Below are positions 17,984 through 26,082 of a DNA stretch of 64,000 bases, piece by piece (within the stretch, counting starts at the first letter, position 1; each line of letters starts with the position of its first letter). The stretch spans positions 16,833 through 80,832 of the forward strand of contig DHSL01000017.1 of NCBI GenBank assembly GCA_002411345.1. Reading direction: 5' to 3'. The DNA comes from Bacteroidales bacterium UBA5287 (GTDB lineage Bacteria; Bacteroidota; Bacteroidia; Bacteroidales; Dysgonomonadaceae). Both the position numbers and the translations under genes were made by a program. A model generated the notes under the pieces. That model had not been told where the DNA came from and ran no database searches. It worked only from the letters and a program-made list of their open reading frames with translations.

Positions 17984-19009
17984 ATGAAAGCATTAGTAAA
18001 ATTACATTCCGAAAAGGGTATTTGGATGGAAGAAGTTCCTATCCCCACAATTGGTGTAAACGATGTACTTATAAAGATTAAGAAGACCGCCATTTGCGGT
18101 ACCGATTTGCACATATATAAATGGGATGACTGGTCGCAGAAAACCATCAAAACCCCTATGACCATTGGTCACGAGTATGTTGGAGAGATTGTTGAGATGG
18201 GTAGTGGTGTTGAGAATTTATCCATTGGCGACAGAGTTACCGGAGAAGGTCACATAGCTTGCGGTCACTGTAGGAATTGTCGAAGAGGCAAGCTTCATGT
18301 CTGCGAGAATGTGGTTGGGATAGGTGTAAATCGTGACGGAGCATTTGCCGAGTATCTATCGTTACCCTCGTCCAATGTTGTAAAGCTCGATCCGAGAATT
18401 TCAGACGATTTCGCAGCTATTATGGATCCATTTGGTAATGCAGCACATACCGCATTAGCCTTTCCGCTATTAGGAGAAGACGTGTTAATTACGGGTGCCG
18501 GTTTGATTGGTAATATGGCCGCTGCTATATGTCGTTTTGCCGGTGCACGTTATATTGTAGTAAGCGATATGAGTGAATACCGATTAGAGATTGCAAAAGA
18601 GATGGGAGCCACCCGCACCGTTAATTTGGCAAAAGGAGAGACCATTGAGCAAGTAAAGAAAGACCTTGGAATGCGAGGATTTGATGTCGGTTTAGAGATG
18701 TCAGGTGCTCCCGCCGCCTTTCGTTCAATGATTGACAATATGTATAATGGTTCCAAGATTGCCTTGTTAGGTATTTTGCCAAATTCCACAACCGTTGATT
18801 GGAACACGATTATTTTTAAGGCTTTGACATTGAAAGGCATTTATGGTCGTGAGATGTGGGAAACCTGGTATAAGATGGAGCAGATGATTATATCCGGAAT
18901 CGATTTATCACCGATAATTACCCACCGTTTTGATATTGATGAATTCCAGAAAGGATTTGATGTTATGGAAAGCGGTCAGTGTGGAAAAGTAATTCTCAAC
19001 TGGGAATAA
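17984..19009 (+). CDS. tdh: L-threonine 3-dehydrogenase (zinc type)
   Basis: This 341-residue medium-chain dehydrogenase oxidises threonine to 2-amino-3-ketobutyrate with NAD+. Catalytic zinc ligands Cys38, His63 and Glu64 are present, as are the four structural-zinc cysteines 93, 96, 99 and 107. A Rossmann segment VLITGAGLIGNMAAAI follows. With Kbl it completes the threonine-to-glycine route. A terminator follows at 19075-19105. The 173-base gap to kbl shows no terminator, so joint transcription is possible. Confidence 0.96.
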   Translation: MKALVKLHSEKGIWMEEVPIPTIGVNDVLIKIKKTAICGTDLHIYKWDDWSQKTIKTPMTIGHEYVGEIVEMGSGVENLSIGDRVTGEGHIACGHCRNCRRGKLHVCENVVGIGVNRDGAFAEYLSLPSSNVVKLDPRISDDFAAIMDPFGNAAHTALAFPLLGEDVLITGAGLIGNMAAAICRFAGARYIVVSDMSEYRLEIAKEMGATRTVNLAKGETIEQVKKDLGMRGFDVGLEMSGAPAAFRSMIDNMYNGSKIALLGILPNSTTVDWNTIIFKALTLKGIYGREMWETWYKMEQMIISGIDLSPIITHRFDIDEFQKGFDVMESGQCGKVILNWE

Positions 19010-19074
19010 TCGATACAAACAATAACTAAAGCAGTCAGTAGTCATTCTTTGACAACTGCAAATCAATAAGAAAG

Positions 19075-19105
19075 AAAAAACGGCCTCATCACTGAGACCG
19101 TTTTT
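19075..19105 (+). terminator. Intrinsic terminator of kbl-tdh
   Basis: Arms around AACGGCCTCA and TGAGACCGTT (one mismatch) form a hairpin with a five-base T run. Confidence 0.75.
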
Positions 19106-19429
19106 CATCTTTAATCCATGTATAATACCTAATTGTAAAGAACTTAAATGAATGAAATTCTTAGCGACAAATGTATAAACCAGAAAAACCATACACAAAT
19201 CAAATAGACAATAAATATTAGTTTATAGACAAACGCCCGATAAATATCGACGAACACAAATTGAATGAATAAGCATTTACAAATCAGCAATGATTATTGA
19301 CATGTGAAAATTGAAAAAGTAGAAGATTTCGATGTTTAAGATCGACAAATCAGTTATGTTGATTAAATCGTTGATTTTGCAGACACATTTCCGTTGAATG
19401 TCGATTAGTTTTTTTGTTGAAATAAAAAA
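19106..19429. other. Intergenic region with no recognised gene
   Basis: About 320 bp of AT-rich DNA without a credible reading frame. Several scattered ATCGAC/GTCGAT words are present but no ordered repeat. The right edge holds TATCTTTA (19434-19441), a near -7 element for the PepSY-type gene. Confidence 0.5.
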
Positions 19430-19459
19430 GTGGTATCTTTAAACAAACAAATAAGAATT

Positions 19460-19987
19460 ATGGATCAAAATATAAAGAACAAAGGCATTTATTGTTTTAT
19501 GCGTACTTGTCATCGTGTTGTTGGATATTTCGCAATAGGAATTACATTAGTTTATGCATTAAGTGGTATTGTATTAAACTACCGAAATACCAATTTTATG
19601 AAAGTCGATAAGCAAGTTGTAAAAACCATTGCAGTTGCTTTGACTCCTGAAGAATTAGGCACAGCATTACAATTACGAGGTTTTAAAGTATCAGAAATTT
19701 CAGGTGATATTGTCAATTTCAATACAGGTAGTTATAATTCAGTTACCGGAGAAGTCAATTATGTTATAACAGATTATGTGTTTCCATTCAATAAGTTCAG
19801 CAGGTTGCATAAAAGCGTGAGTAGTAATGGAATACATATTTTTGGAGTAATCTATGGTATTGTACTTTTGTTTCTTGCCGTATCCTCCTATTGGATGTAT
19901 AAGCCAGGGACGAAGCATCATAAAGAATTTTTCTTGTATGGAGGAATAGGAATTGCAGCAGCTATTCTTCTTCTGATACTCATCTAA
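19460..19987 (+). CDS. PepSY-associated TM helix protein
   Basis: The 175-residue protein has three membrane segments (about 18-39, 123-146 and 156-174) and a periplasmic middle part resembling the PepSY-associated membrane family of Bacteroidetes. Histidines flank the membrane segments (RTCHRVVGY, RLHKSVSSNGIHIFG), as in haem- or metal-linked relatives of this group, but no haem motif is proven. The ATG at 19460 is chosen because a -7-like TATCTTTA lies at 19434-19441; a frame extending to GTG 19430 would run through that element. Function unknown; some relatives accompany iron uptake genes, which are not present here. Confidence 0.65.
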   Translation: MDQNIKNKGIYCFMRTCHRVVGYFAIGITLVYALSGIVLNYRNTNFMKVDKQVVKTIAVALTPEELGTALQLRGFKVSEISGDIVNFNTGSYNSVTGEVNYVITDYVFPFNKFSRLHKSVSSNGIHIFGVIYGIVLLFLAVSSYWMYKPGTKHHKEFFLYGGIGIAAAILLLILI

Positions 19988-20000
19988 TCTATATTTTTGT

Positions 20001-20008
20001 TACCTTTG
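20001..20008 (+). promoter_or_regulatory. -7 element of serS
   Basis: TACCTTTG lies 30 bases before the serS ATG; an overlapping alternative TATTTTTG lies at about 19992-19999. Confidence 0.5.
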
Positions 20009-20038
20009 CAGTCGTAGAAAGTTACATAATTTTGAACT

Positions 20039-21310
20039 ATGCTTACACTTAAAGTTATAAACGAAAACAGCGAAGAAATCGTTCGCAAATTAGCCAAAAA
20101 GCATTTCGATGCTAAGGACATAATTGATCAGATTATCGACCTCGATACCCAGCGAAAAAGTTCGCAAACGATGTTGGATAATACGTTGGCAAAGATAAAT
20201 TCTTTGTCCAAATCCATAGGCAGTCTGATGAAAGAAGGCAAAAAGGATGAAGCTGCTGCAGCAAGAGAAGAAGTAGCATCTTTGAAAGAAAGCTCAGCCG
20301 TGTACAATACCGAATTGAAAGAAGCCGAAGAAAAAATTCAGGAACTGCTTGTTATTATTCCCAATCTACCCGACGAATCCGTTCCAGAAGGAAAAGGAGC
20401 AGATGATAATATTGTTGAGCGTAGTGGTGGAACTATTCCCGTTTTATCTTCAGATGCCGTACCCCATTGGGATTTGGCTAAGAAATATGATATCATTGAT
20501 TTTGAGTTAGGTGTAAAAATCTCAGGAGCCGGTTTTCCCGTTTACAAAGGGAAAGGCGCCCGTTTACAGCGTTCGCTCATCAATTTTTTTCTTGATAATG
20601 CTCGTGAGGCCGGTTATACTGAAATTCAGCCCCCTTATGTAGTTAATTCAGCATCCGGATTTGGAACAGGACAATTACCAGATAAAGAAGGCCAGATGTA
20701 CCATGCTGAAGTGGACGATCTATATTTGATTCCCACCGCAGAGGTTCCCGTCACCAATATTTATCGTGATGTAATCCTTGATGAGAAAGATCTTCCTGTA
20801 AGGAACACAGCCTATTCAGCCTGTTTTAGGCGAGAAGCCGGATCTTACGGTAAAGATGTTCGCGGTCTCAATCGTCTTCATCAGTTTGACAAAGTAGAAA
20901 TTGTTTGTATTGAGAAGCCCGAAAATTCATATAACCGATTGAACGATATGGTTGCTTATGTTCAGACATTAGTCGAGAAATTGGAGCTACCCTGGCGCAT
21001 TCTGCGATTGTGTGGTGGTGATATGAGTTTTACCTCCGCTTTGACCTTTGATTTTGAAGTATTTTCCGCAGCACAAGAACGCTGGTTAGAAGTAAGTTCA
21101 GTATCAAATTTTGAGAGCTATCAAGCAAACCGTTTGAAGTGCAGGTATCGCGATGAGAACCGTAAGACTCAGTTATGTCACACGTTGAATGGCAGTGCTT
21201 TAGCCCTTCCCCGAATAATGGCCGCTATTTTAGAAAACAACCAAACACCCGAAGGTATTCGCATACCCAAAGCGTTGGTACCCTATTGCGGTTTTGATAT
21301 TATAGATTGA
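20039..21310 (+). CDS. serS: Seryl-tRNA synthetase
   Basis: This 423-residue class II synthetase charges tRNA-Ser. The N-terminal coiled-coil arm that grips the long variable arm of tRNA-Ser occupies about 1-105. The catalytic core has motif 2 as CFRREAGSYGKDVRGLNR and motif 3 near the C-terminus as LNGSALALPRIMAAILE. Length is normal. It is monocistronic with its own promoter and terminator. Confidence 0.97.
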   Translation: MLTLKVINENSEEIVRKLAKKHFDAKDIIDQIIDLDTQRKSSQTMLDNTLAKINSLSKSIGSLMKEGKKDEAAAAREEVASLKESSAVYNTELKEAEEKIQELLVIIPNLPDESVPEGKGADDNIVERSGGTIPVLSSDAVPHWDLAKKYDIIDFELGVKISGAGFPVYKGKGARLQRSLINFFLDNAREAGYTEIQPPYVVNSASGFGTGQLPDKEGQMYHAEVDDLYLIPTAEVPVTNIYRDVILDEKDLPVRNTAYSACFRREAGSYGKDVRGLNRLHQFDKVEIVCIEKPENSYNRLNDMVAYVQTLVEKLELPWRILRLCGGDMSFTSALTFDFEVFSAAQERWLEVSSVSNFESYQANRLKCRYRDENRKTQLCHTLNGSALALPRIMAAILENNQTPEGIRIPKALVPYCGFDIID

Positions 21311-21328
21311 TACATATTAAACAAATAG

Positions 21329-21366
21329 AAAAAGCGAAAAGTCCTATAGACATTTCGCTTTTTTGT
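21329..21366. terminator. Bidirectional terminator between serS and the DUF4923 gene
   Basis: An 11-bp perfect stem AAAAAGCGAAA/TTTCGCTTTTT (21329-21339 with 21353-21363) has T runs on both strands and lies between convergent genes. Confidence 0.8.
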
Positions 21367-21454
21367 TTTATCTAAGTCTGAATAGCGGTTATTTATTGCT
21401 CATATTAATTCTTCTATTCGTAGGAGAAAAATATGTTTCTTTGATTCAGTCCAA

Positions 21455-22054
21455 TTATTTCCTGTTCATATCAAATCCCAGCAACATCCCATCGTACATG
21501 TCAGCCATTGCCGCAAGGATCTCGATAGAATTATCTTTTGTAAACATGCTCAGTGTTTTCATCAATTTCAAGAAACCATCCGCATCAAACATAAGTTTCA
21601 TGTTTTTGCCAGAAATAACCGGTGTAGCATCCAATTTTCCCAGTCCCCTCATATAACTCAGTGAAATCTGTTTAGTTTCAGGATTGATTGAGTAATCCCC
21701 CGAAAACTTCAGTTTGCCCAAGCGTGCGGTGTACGTACTATCCGTGTTAAACACAAATTGAGTATTCTCTTTTTGTATTCCAGTTTTTTCGCAATACTCA
21801 TTAAATTTTTTTTCGACCTGAGTCGCGACCACTGCACCTCCCGCTTTCTTGAGGAGGTTTTCCGTTTCGAACATGCACGCAGTACTTTTAAAATCCCATG
21901 TACCTGTCAGTTCCTTTTGTGGAAGAGCACTTGACACTTTGTCCCAAACCTTGCTAAGTACGTTTGCATTGTTGTTTTTTCCACTTTTTTGAGCAAAAGT
22001 TGAAGAAGAAAAAAGGATTACGATAGTTGCTATTAAAATGTGTAATTTATTCAT
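21455..22054 (-). CDS. DUF4923-family exported lipocalin-like protein
   Basis: The 199-residue protein has a signal peptide (MNKLHILIATIVILFSSSTF, cleavage after AQ) and matches what I know as DUF4923 of Bacteroidales: LTGTWDFKSTACMFETENLLKKAGG, paired cysteines (CMFE and EYCEK), FNTDSTYTARLG and a beta-rich centre resembling a lipocalin-like META/DUF barrel. The start at 22054 is chosen over an upstream in-frame codon at 22078 because it begins the signal peptide. It is probably periplasmic or outer-membrane associated. Function unknown. Confidence 0.75.
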   Translation of the reverse strand: MNKLHILIATIVILFSSSTFAQKSGKNNNANVLSKVWDKVSSALPQKELTGTWDFKSTACMFETENLLKKAGGAVVATQVEKKFNEYCEKTGIQKENTQFVFNTDSTYTARLGKLKFSGDYSINPETKQISLSYMRGLGKLDATPVISGKNMKLMFDADGFLKLMKTLSMFTKDNSIEILAAMADMYDGMLLGFDMNRK

Positions 22055-22079
22055 TTGATTTGATGTTATAAAAACCACG

Positions 22080-22087
22080 CAAAATTA
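22080..22087 (-). promoter_or_regulatory. -7 element of the DUF4923 gene
   Basis: The minus strand reads TAATTTTG, 25 bases before the ATG at 22054. It overlaps the upstream in-frame codon region, supporting the shorter start. Confidence 0.5.
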
Positions 22088-22186
22088 ATCATTTTTATTG
22101 TGATTCAGTATAAAATTTTATCACGCATAAAACATTTATATTTACATTGTTTAACTTAAAATCCGTATTTAATTTCCAACGGTTAT

Positions 22187-22230
22187 ATGCGAGCATAGTG
22201 AGACCATGGTGAGAGGAGCGTGAGAGGAGG
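22187..22230 (+). repeat. Short array of 11-bp GTGAGAG units (about 4 copies)
   Basis: Units begin at 22187 (ATGCGAG, diverged), 22198 (GTGAGAC), 22209 and 22220 (both GTGAGAG), each exactly 11 bp apart, with tails such as CATG and GAGC. The period, core and orientation match the longer array at 51753-51829. It lies upstream of the DUF5063 operon and of the divergent DUF4923 gene. No ORF runs through it usefully. Confidence 0.75.
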
Positions 22231-22354
22231 ATAGTGCATGCATTATATCAAACGAAAACAAATATATGTATAACAATGTTAAATAGTTAATTAGTTTTAC
22301 TACATATTATTTGTTTAAAGACGTACATCCCAATTATTGAGAATATATTATTGT

Positions 22355-22387
22355 AAGTACAGGATACAAAAATATTCTGTACTTTTG
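22355..22387 (+). promoter_or_regulatory. Promoter of the DUF5063 operon with overlapping 8-bp palindrome
   Basis: TACTTTTG at 22380-22387 is a -7 element 50 bases before the ATG. A perfect inverted repeat AAGTACAG (22355-22362) / CTGTACTT (22377-22384) with a 14-base spacer overlaps it, an arrangement typical of a repressor site. Confidence 0.5.
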
Positions 22388-22436
22388 TATGAATTAATAG
22401 TACCTCAAAAATAATAGGTTAAAATTTTATTAAAGT

Positions 22437-23006
22437 ATGCCTGATAAAGGAGTTGAAAAAAGTGTATACGCTCAGACAGTGCTTGATTTTGTTACTGTAA
22501 GCGTTGAATTTTGTGCATTTCTTGAGAATAATGAAACATCGTCGCGTTTGGACTGGATAAACAGGATGACCCGTTTATTGCCATTGATATATATCAAAGC
22601 CTCATTGTTACCAGAAACAGTAATTGTGAGCGATGATATACCCGAAGTGTTTGTCTCTGAAGACGATTACGCCCGCGTATCAACCAATGTTTCGCAGATA
22701 ATGGCAGATGAAGATGTTTATCTTGATGTATTTGTTGAAGACATGAAATATAGTGACACCCCCATAACCTCCTTTATATCGGAAGATATTGCAGATATTT
22801 ATCAAGATGTTCGCAATTTTGTTTCAATTTATCAATATGGGTTGACCGATCAGATGAACGATGCTTTGTACAGGTGTACTATAAATTTCCGTAATTATTG
22901 GGGTCAAAAGCTTGTAAACGTGCTTCGTCCCCTTCACGCATTACTTTATCGTGAACAAGACGAAGAAGATATGGATGGAATAAAAATGGAGGAAAAGTGG
23001 GATTAA
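22437..23006 (+). CDS. DUF5063 domain protein
   Basis: This 189-residue acidic, mostly helical protein matches the DUF5063 family of Bacteroidales (TVLDFVTVSVEFCAFLE, LLPLIYIKASLLP, YQDVRNFVSIYQYG, FRNYWGQKLVNVLRPLHALL). No signal peptide or catalytic motif is evident. It is the first gene of a tight run: the exonuclease starts inside its last codons. In related genomes, as I recall, it is also found beside this exonuclease, suggesting a linked role that is not known. Confidence 0.8.
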   Translation: MPDKGVEKSVYAQTVLDFVTVSVEFCAFLENNETSSRLDWINRMTRLLPLIYIKASLLPETVIVSDDIPEVFVSEDDYARVSTNVSQIMADEDVYLDVFVEDMKYSDTPITSFISEDIADIYQDVRNFVSIYQYGLTDQMNDALYRCTINFRNYWGQKLVNVLRPLHALLYREQDEEDMDGIKMEEKWD

Positions 23007-23581
23007 CAATTACAAAATTACAAATTGCCGAACTGCCAATTGAAAAATTTGAAGGAGAGATTATAGTAGTCGATAAGTTGTCGCAAGTACAGTCGTCAAT
23101 TGATTTTCTTAAAGAACATGCGATTATAGGATTTGATACAGAAACGAAGCCCTCTTTTAAGCGAGGTCAGACACACAAAGTCGCCCTGATGCAACTCTCT
23201 ACAGAAGACGTTTGTTTTTTATTCAGGTTAAATAAGATAGGATTTCCGAAGGAGTTAAATGAAGTACTATGTAGCCAGGAAATCGTTAAGATAGGACTTT
23301 CTTTAGGCGATGATTTTTCAGCAATTCATAAAAGGTCAGATGAAAAGCCAAAAAACTTTATCGACCTTCAAGGATTTGTAGATAAGTATGATATTGATGA
23401 TAACAGTCTTCAGAAGATATATGCAATTATCTTTGGCAAAAAGATATCAAAGAATCAGCGCCTTTCGAATTGGGAAGCAGACACTCTTTCTGAAGCACAA
23501 AAAGCTTATGCCGCAATTGATGCGTGGGCATGTTTAAAAATCTATAATCATTTAATTAGAATTGATGAGAATGATAAATAA
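22997..23581 (+). CDS. 3'-5' exonuclease, DEDD/RNase D-like
   Basis: The 194-residue protein is a single DnaQ-fold exonuclease domain of the WRN/RNase D type. Exo I is GFDTETKPSF (Asp and Glu), Exo II lies around IVKIGLSLGDD with Asp, and Exo III is QKAYAAIDAWACLKIY with the Tyr and Asp of the DEDDy subclass. No HRDC domain is attached. The start is a GTG at 22997 preceded at five bases by GGAGG, and it overlaps the DUF5063 gene by 10 bases. DNA or RNA as substrate cannot be decided. Confidence 0.88.
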   Translation: MGLTITKLQIAELPIEKFEGEIIVVDKLSQVQSSIDFLKEHAIIGFDTETKPSFKRGQTHKVALMQLSTEDVCFLFRLNKIGFPKELNEVLCSQEIVKIGLSLGDDFSAIHKRSDEKPKNFIDLQGFVDKYDIDDNSLQKIYAIIFGKKISKNQRLSNWEADTLSEAQKAYAAIDAWACLKIYNHLIRIDENDK

Positions 23582-24764
23582 TAATGAAGTAATTCTAAAG
23601 CCTAAGAAAGAGGAATCCCTTTTAAGATTTCATCCTTGGGTATTTTCCGGTGCCATTGCTCGAAAGCCCGATGATTTGACCGAAGGCGATGTTGTTAAAG
23701 TTTTTGCCAGTAACGGCACCTTTTTGGGTGTCGGTCACTATCAAATTGGCAGTATCGCGGTAAGGATTTTATCTTTTCAAGACGTTTTGATTGACAAATC
23801 GTTTTACGTAGACCGTCTTACCGATGCATATAATCTTCGTCTCAAGTTAGGATTGATAAGAGCAGACAATAATTCATTCCGTTTGGTGCATGGCGAAGGC
23901 GATAATTTACCAGGTTTGATTATCGATATTTACGGGAAAACCGCTGTGATGCAAGCCCATTCAATAGGAATTCACTGCGACAAGAATCTTATTATAGATG
24001 CCCTCAAAGAAGTTTTGCCCCAAGGAATATTGGAAAATGTCTATTATAAATCAGAAGGCACCTTACCATTTAAGGCAGACATTGATTGCGAAGACAGTTA
24101 TGTTATGGGCGGAGAAGTTGTAGAAGAAACCGCTTTAGAGAACGGTTTGAAGTTCCATATTGATTGGTTGCACGGTCAGAAAACCGGTTTTTTTGTAGAC
24201 CAACGTGAGAATAGAAGTCTACTTGAAAAATATTCAGTCGGTAAAAATGTTCTCAACATGTTTTGTTATACAGGAGGTTTTTCCGTTTATGCTTTAAGAG
24301 GAGGCGCAAAGAAGGTTATGTCAGTTGATAGTTCATCAAAAGCCGTGATGCTAACTGATGATAATGTCCGATTTAATTTTGGTGAAGATCCTCGACATGA
24401 ATCAAAGGCAGAAGATGCATTTAAGTTTTTGAAATCAATTGACGGCGACACCTATGATCTTGTTATTTTGGATCCCCCTGCATTTGCCAAACATCGCGGA
24501 GCCATTAATAATGCATTGCAAGGATACAAAAAACTAAATCTTGCAGCCATTGAAAAGATGCCAAAAGGAAGTTTATTATTCACTTTCTCATGTTCACAGG
24601 TGATTTCTCGTGAGCAATTCCGCTTAGCAGTATTCAGTGCAGCAGCTTTGGCCGGTAGGCGAGTGCGCATTTTGCATCAGCTTTCTCAGCCAGCCGATCA
24701 CCCAATAAACATATATCATCCCGAAGGAGAATACTTGAAAGGTCTTGTTCTTTATATTGAATAA
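23571..24764 (+). CDS. rlmI: RlmI-like 23S rRNA cytosine methyltransferase (PUA + SAM domains)
   Basis: The protein (398 residues from ATG 23571; ATG 23565 is an alternative) has an N-terminal PUA domain (LRFHPWVFSGAI onward, about 12-75) and a class I SAM-dependent methyltransferase domain with VLNMFCYTGGFSVYA and the DPPAFAK motif. E. coli RlmI makes m5C1962 in 23S rRNA; that target is inferred here. It overlaps the exonuclease end by 11 bases, so the DUF5063-exonuclease-methyltransferase genes are translationally linked. Confidence 0.88.
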   Translation: MINNNEVILKPKKEESLLRFHPWVFSGAIARKPDDLTEGDVVKVFASNGTFLGVGHYQIGSIAVRILSFQDVLIDKSFYVDRLTDAYNLRLKLGLIRADNNSFRLVHGEGDNLPGLIIDIYGKTAVMQAHSIGIHCDKNLIIDALKEVLPQGILENVYYKSEGTLPFKADIDCEDSYVMGGEVVEETALENGLKFHIDWLHGQKTGFFVDQRENRSLLEKYSVGKNVLNMFCYTGGFSVYALRGGAKKVMSVDSSSKAVMLTDDNVRFNFGEDPRHESKAEDAFKFLKSIDGDTYDLVILDPPAFAKHRGAINNALQGYKKLNLAAIEKMPKGSLLFTFSCSQVISREQFRLAVFSAAALAGRRVRILHQLSQPADHPINIYHPEGEYLKGLVLYIE

Positions 24765-24801
24765 GTCTGAAAAAGTGTATAAATTACACCAAAATGAATA
24801 C

Positions 24802-24840
24802 AATTCGGTTAAAAATGGCTAAATAGCTGAATTTTCTTTG
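24802..24840 (+). terminator. Weak terminator after the methyltransferase gene
   Basis: Arms 24802-24811 and 24824-24833 pair over 10 bp with two G-U pairs, followed by a T-rich stretch. Confidence 0.35.
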
Positions 24841-24885
24841 AGAAATGCATTGCGTATATCAGAAAAACCTCTATATTTGCACTGT

Positions 24886-24955
24886 GTTTTTCATGGTATT
24901 AGATTTAAGGTTAACAATGAAGATTGGTTGTCGTGAGACAACCATTCCTTTTTTA
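24886..24955 (+). ncRNA. Candidate small RNA or attenuated leader
   Basis: A -7 element TATATTTG at 24872-24879 is followed about 45 bases later by a strong hairpin, TGGTTGTC/GACAACCA closing a GTGA tetraloop (24925-24944), and a T run. The predicted transcript is about 70 nt, lies between two protein genes and matches no family I recognise. A 33-codon frame runs through the hairpin but looks random. Confidence 0.35.
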
Positions 24956-25057
24956 TATAGGTCTCATTTGAAACACGATTATTTCTGCTTTTAATTCCTT
25001 TATCTACATTTCACAAATTATAATTCATTTAACTCTGTAACTCCGCTGTTTTTGTGT

Positions 25058-25065
25058 TAAATTTG
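25058..25065 (+). promoter_or_regulatory. -7 element of the GSCFA-murF/alr unit
   Basis: TAAATTTG lies 19 bases before the ATG at 25084 and would be inside any longer version of that gene, supporting the chosen start. Confidence 0.5.
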
Positions 25066-25083
25066 CAGCTAATTTCTGAAGTT

Positions 25084-26070
25084 ATGAAGTTCAGTACAAG
25101 CATAGATATTCCGTTTAGCGATTATAAGATAAGCCACATGAACAGGATTTTGCTTTTTGGCTCTTGTTTTTCAGAAAACATTGGTCACAAGCTATGTAAA
25201 TCCAAGTTTCAGGTGGATATAAATCCTTTTGGAATACTTTATAATCCACTATCTGTATCCGCTGTGATTAAGCGGATGATTCAGAACCAACCATTTGTTG
25301 CCGATGAATTGGTGTTTCGCGATGGTTTGTGGCATAGTTTTATGCATCACGGAGCATTTTCCCATGTCGACAGAGATTGTTGTCTGGAGGTTATTAATTC
25401 TCGTTATACCAGGGCTGTGGAAAGTTTGAATCAGATGGATATTTTATTCGTGACATTTGGGACATCGTTTGTTTACCGACTGAATTCAGACGGGCAAGTA
25501 GTCGGTAATTGTCATAAGTTTCCCGATTCAACATTTAGCAGATATCGATTGTCTGTTCAATCAATAGTAGATGAATGGAGTGATGTCCTTTCAGAGCTCA
25601 CATCTAAAAACAAAGATTTAAAGATAGTCTTTACTGTAAGTCCCATTCGTCATCTTAAAGATGGAGCCCATAATAATCAGCTAAGCAAAGCAACCCTACA
25701 TTTGGCCATTGATGAGCTTGTTGAAAAATTCGTTGAAAATATTTATTATTTCCCGGCTTTTGAAATTGTGATGGACGAATTGCGTGACTATCGATATTAT
25801 GCAACAGATATGACCCATCTTTCTGATGTAGCTATTGATTATATTTGGGAGCGTTTCAGCGAGACCTTTTTTGATGAAGATACAACTAATATAATTCGTC
25901 AATGGAACGATATTTACCGTTCTTTAAACCATCGACCCTTAAATAATTTATCCGATCAATTCAAGAGATTTCAACTTCAAGTATTACAAAAACTAGAACA
26001 ATTTAAAAATCTGTATCCATTTATTGAATGCGAAAATGAATACAGAGATTTACAAAATCGCATCAATTAA
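25084..26070 (+). CDS. GSCFA domain protein
   Basis: This 328-residue protein begins with the defining motif GSCFSENIG (about 21-29) of the GSCFA family, an SGNH-hydrolase-like fold. Other matching blocks are FGILYNPLSV, WHSFMHHGAFS, TFGTSFVY and TVSPIRHLKDG, with a DMTHLSDVAIDYIW block near the C-terminus that supplies the conserved Asp/His. It probably hydrolyses or transfers an acyl group; the substrate is unknown. It has no signal peptide. murF-alr starts 12 bases downstream, so a cell-wall link is possible but is only inferred from position. Confidence 0.88.
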   Translation: MKFSTSIDIPFSDYKISHMNRILLFGSCFSENIGHKLCKSKFQVDINPFGILYNPLSVSAVIKRMIQNQPFVADELVFRDGLWHSFMHHGAFSHVDRDCCLEVINSRYTRAVESLNQMDILFVTFGTSFVYRLNSDGQVVGNCHKFPDSTFSRYRLSVQSIVDEWSDVLSELTSKNKDLKIVFTVSPIRHLKDGAHNNQLSKATLHLAIDELVEKFVENIYYFPAFEIVMDELRDYRYYATDMTHLSDVAIDYIWERFSETFFDEDTTNIIRQWNDIYRSLNHRPLNNLSDQFKRFQLQVLQKLEQFKNLYPFIECENEYRDLQNRIN

Positions 26071-26082
26071 AGCATTACATTT

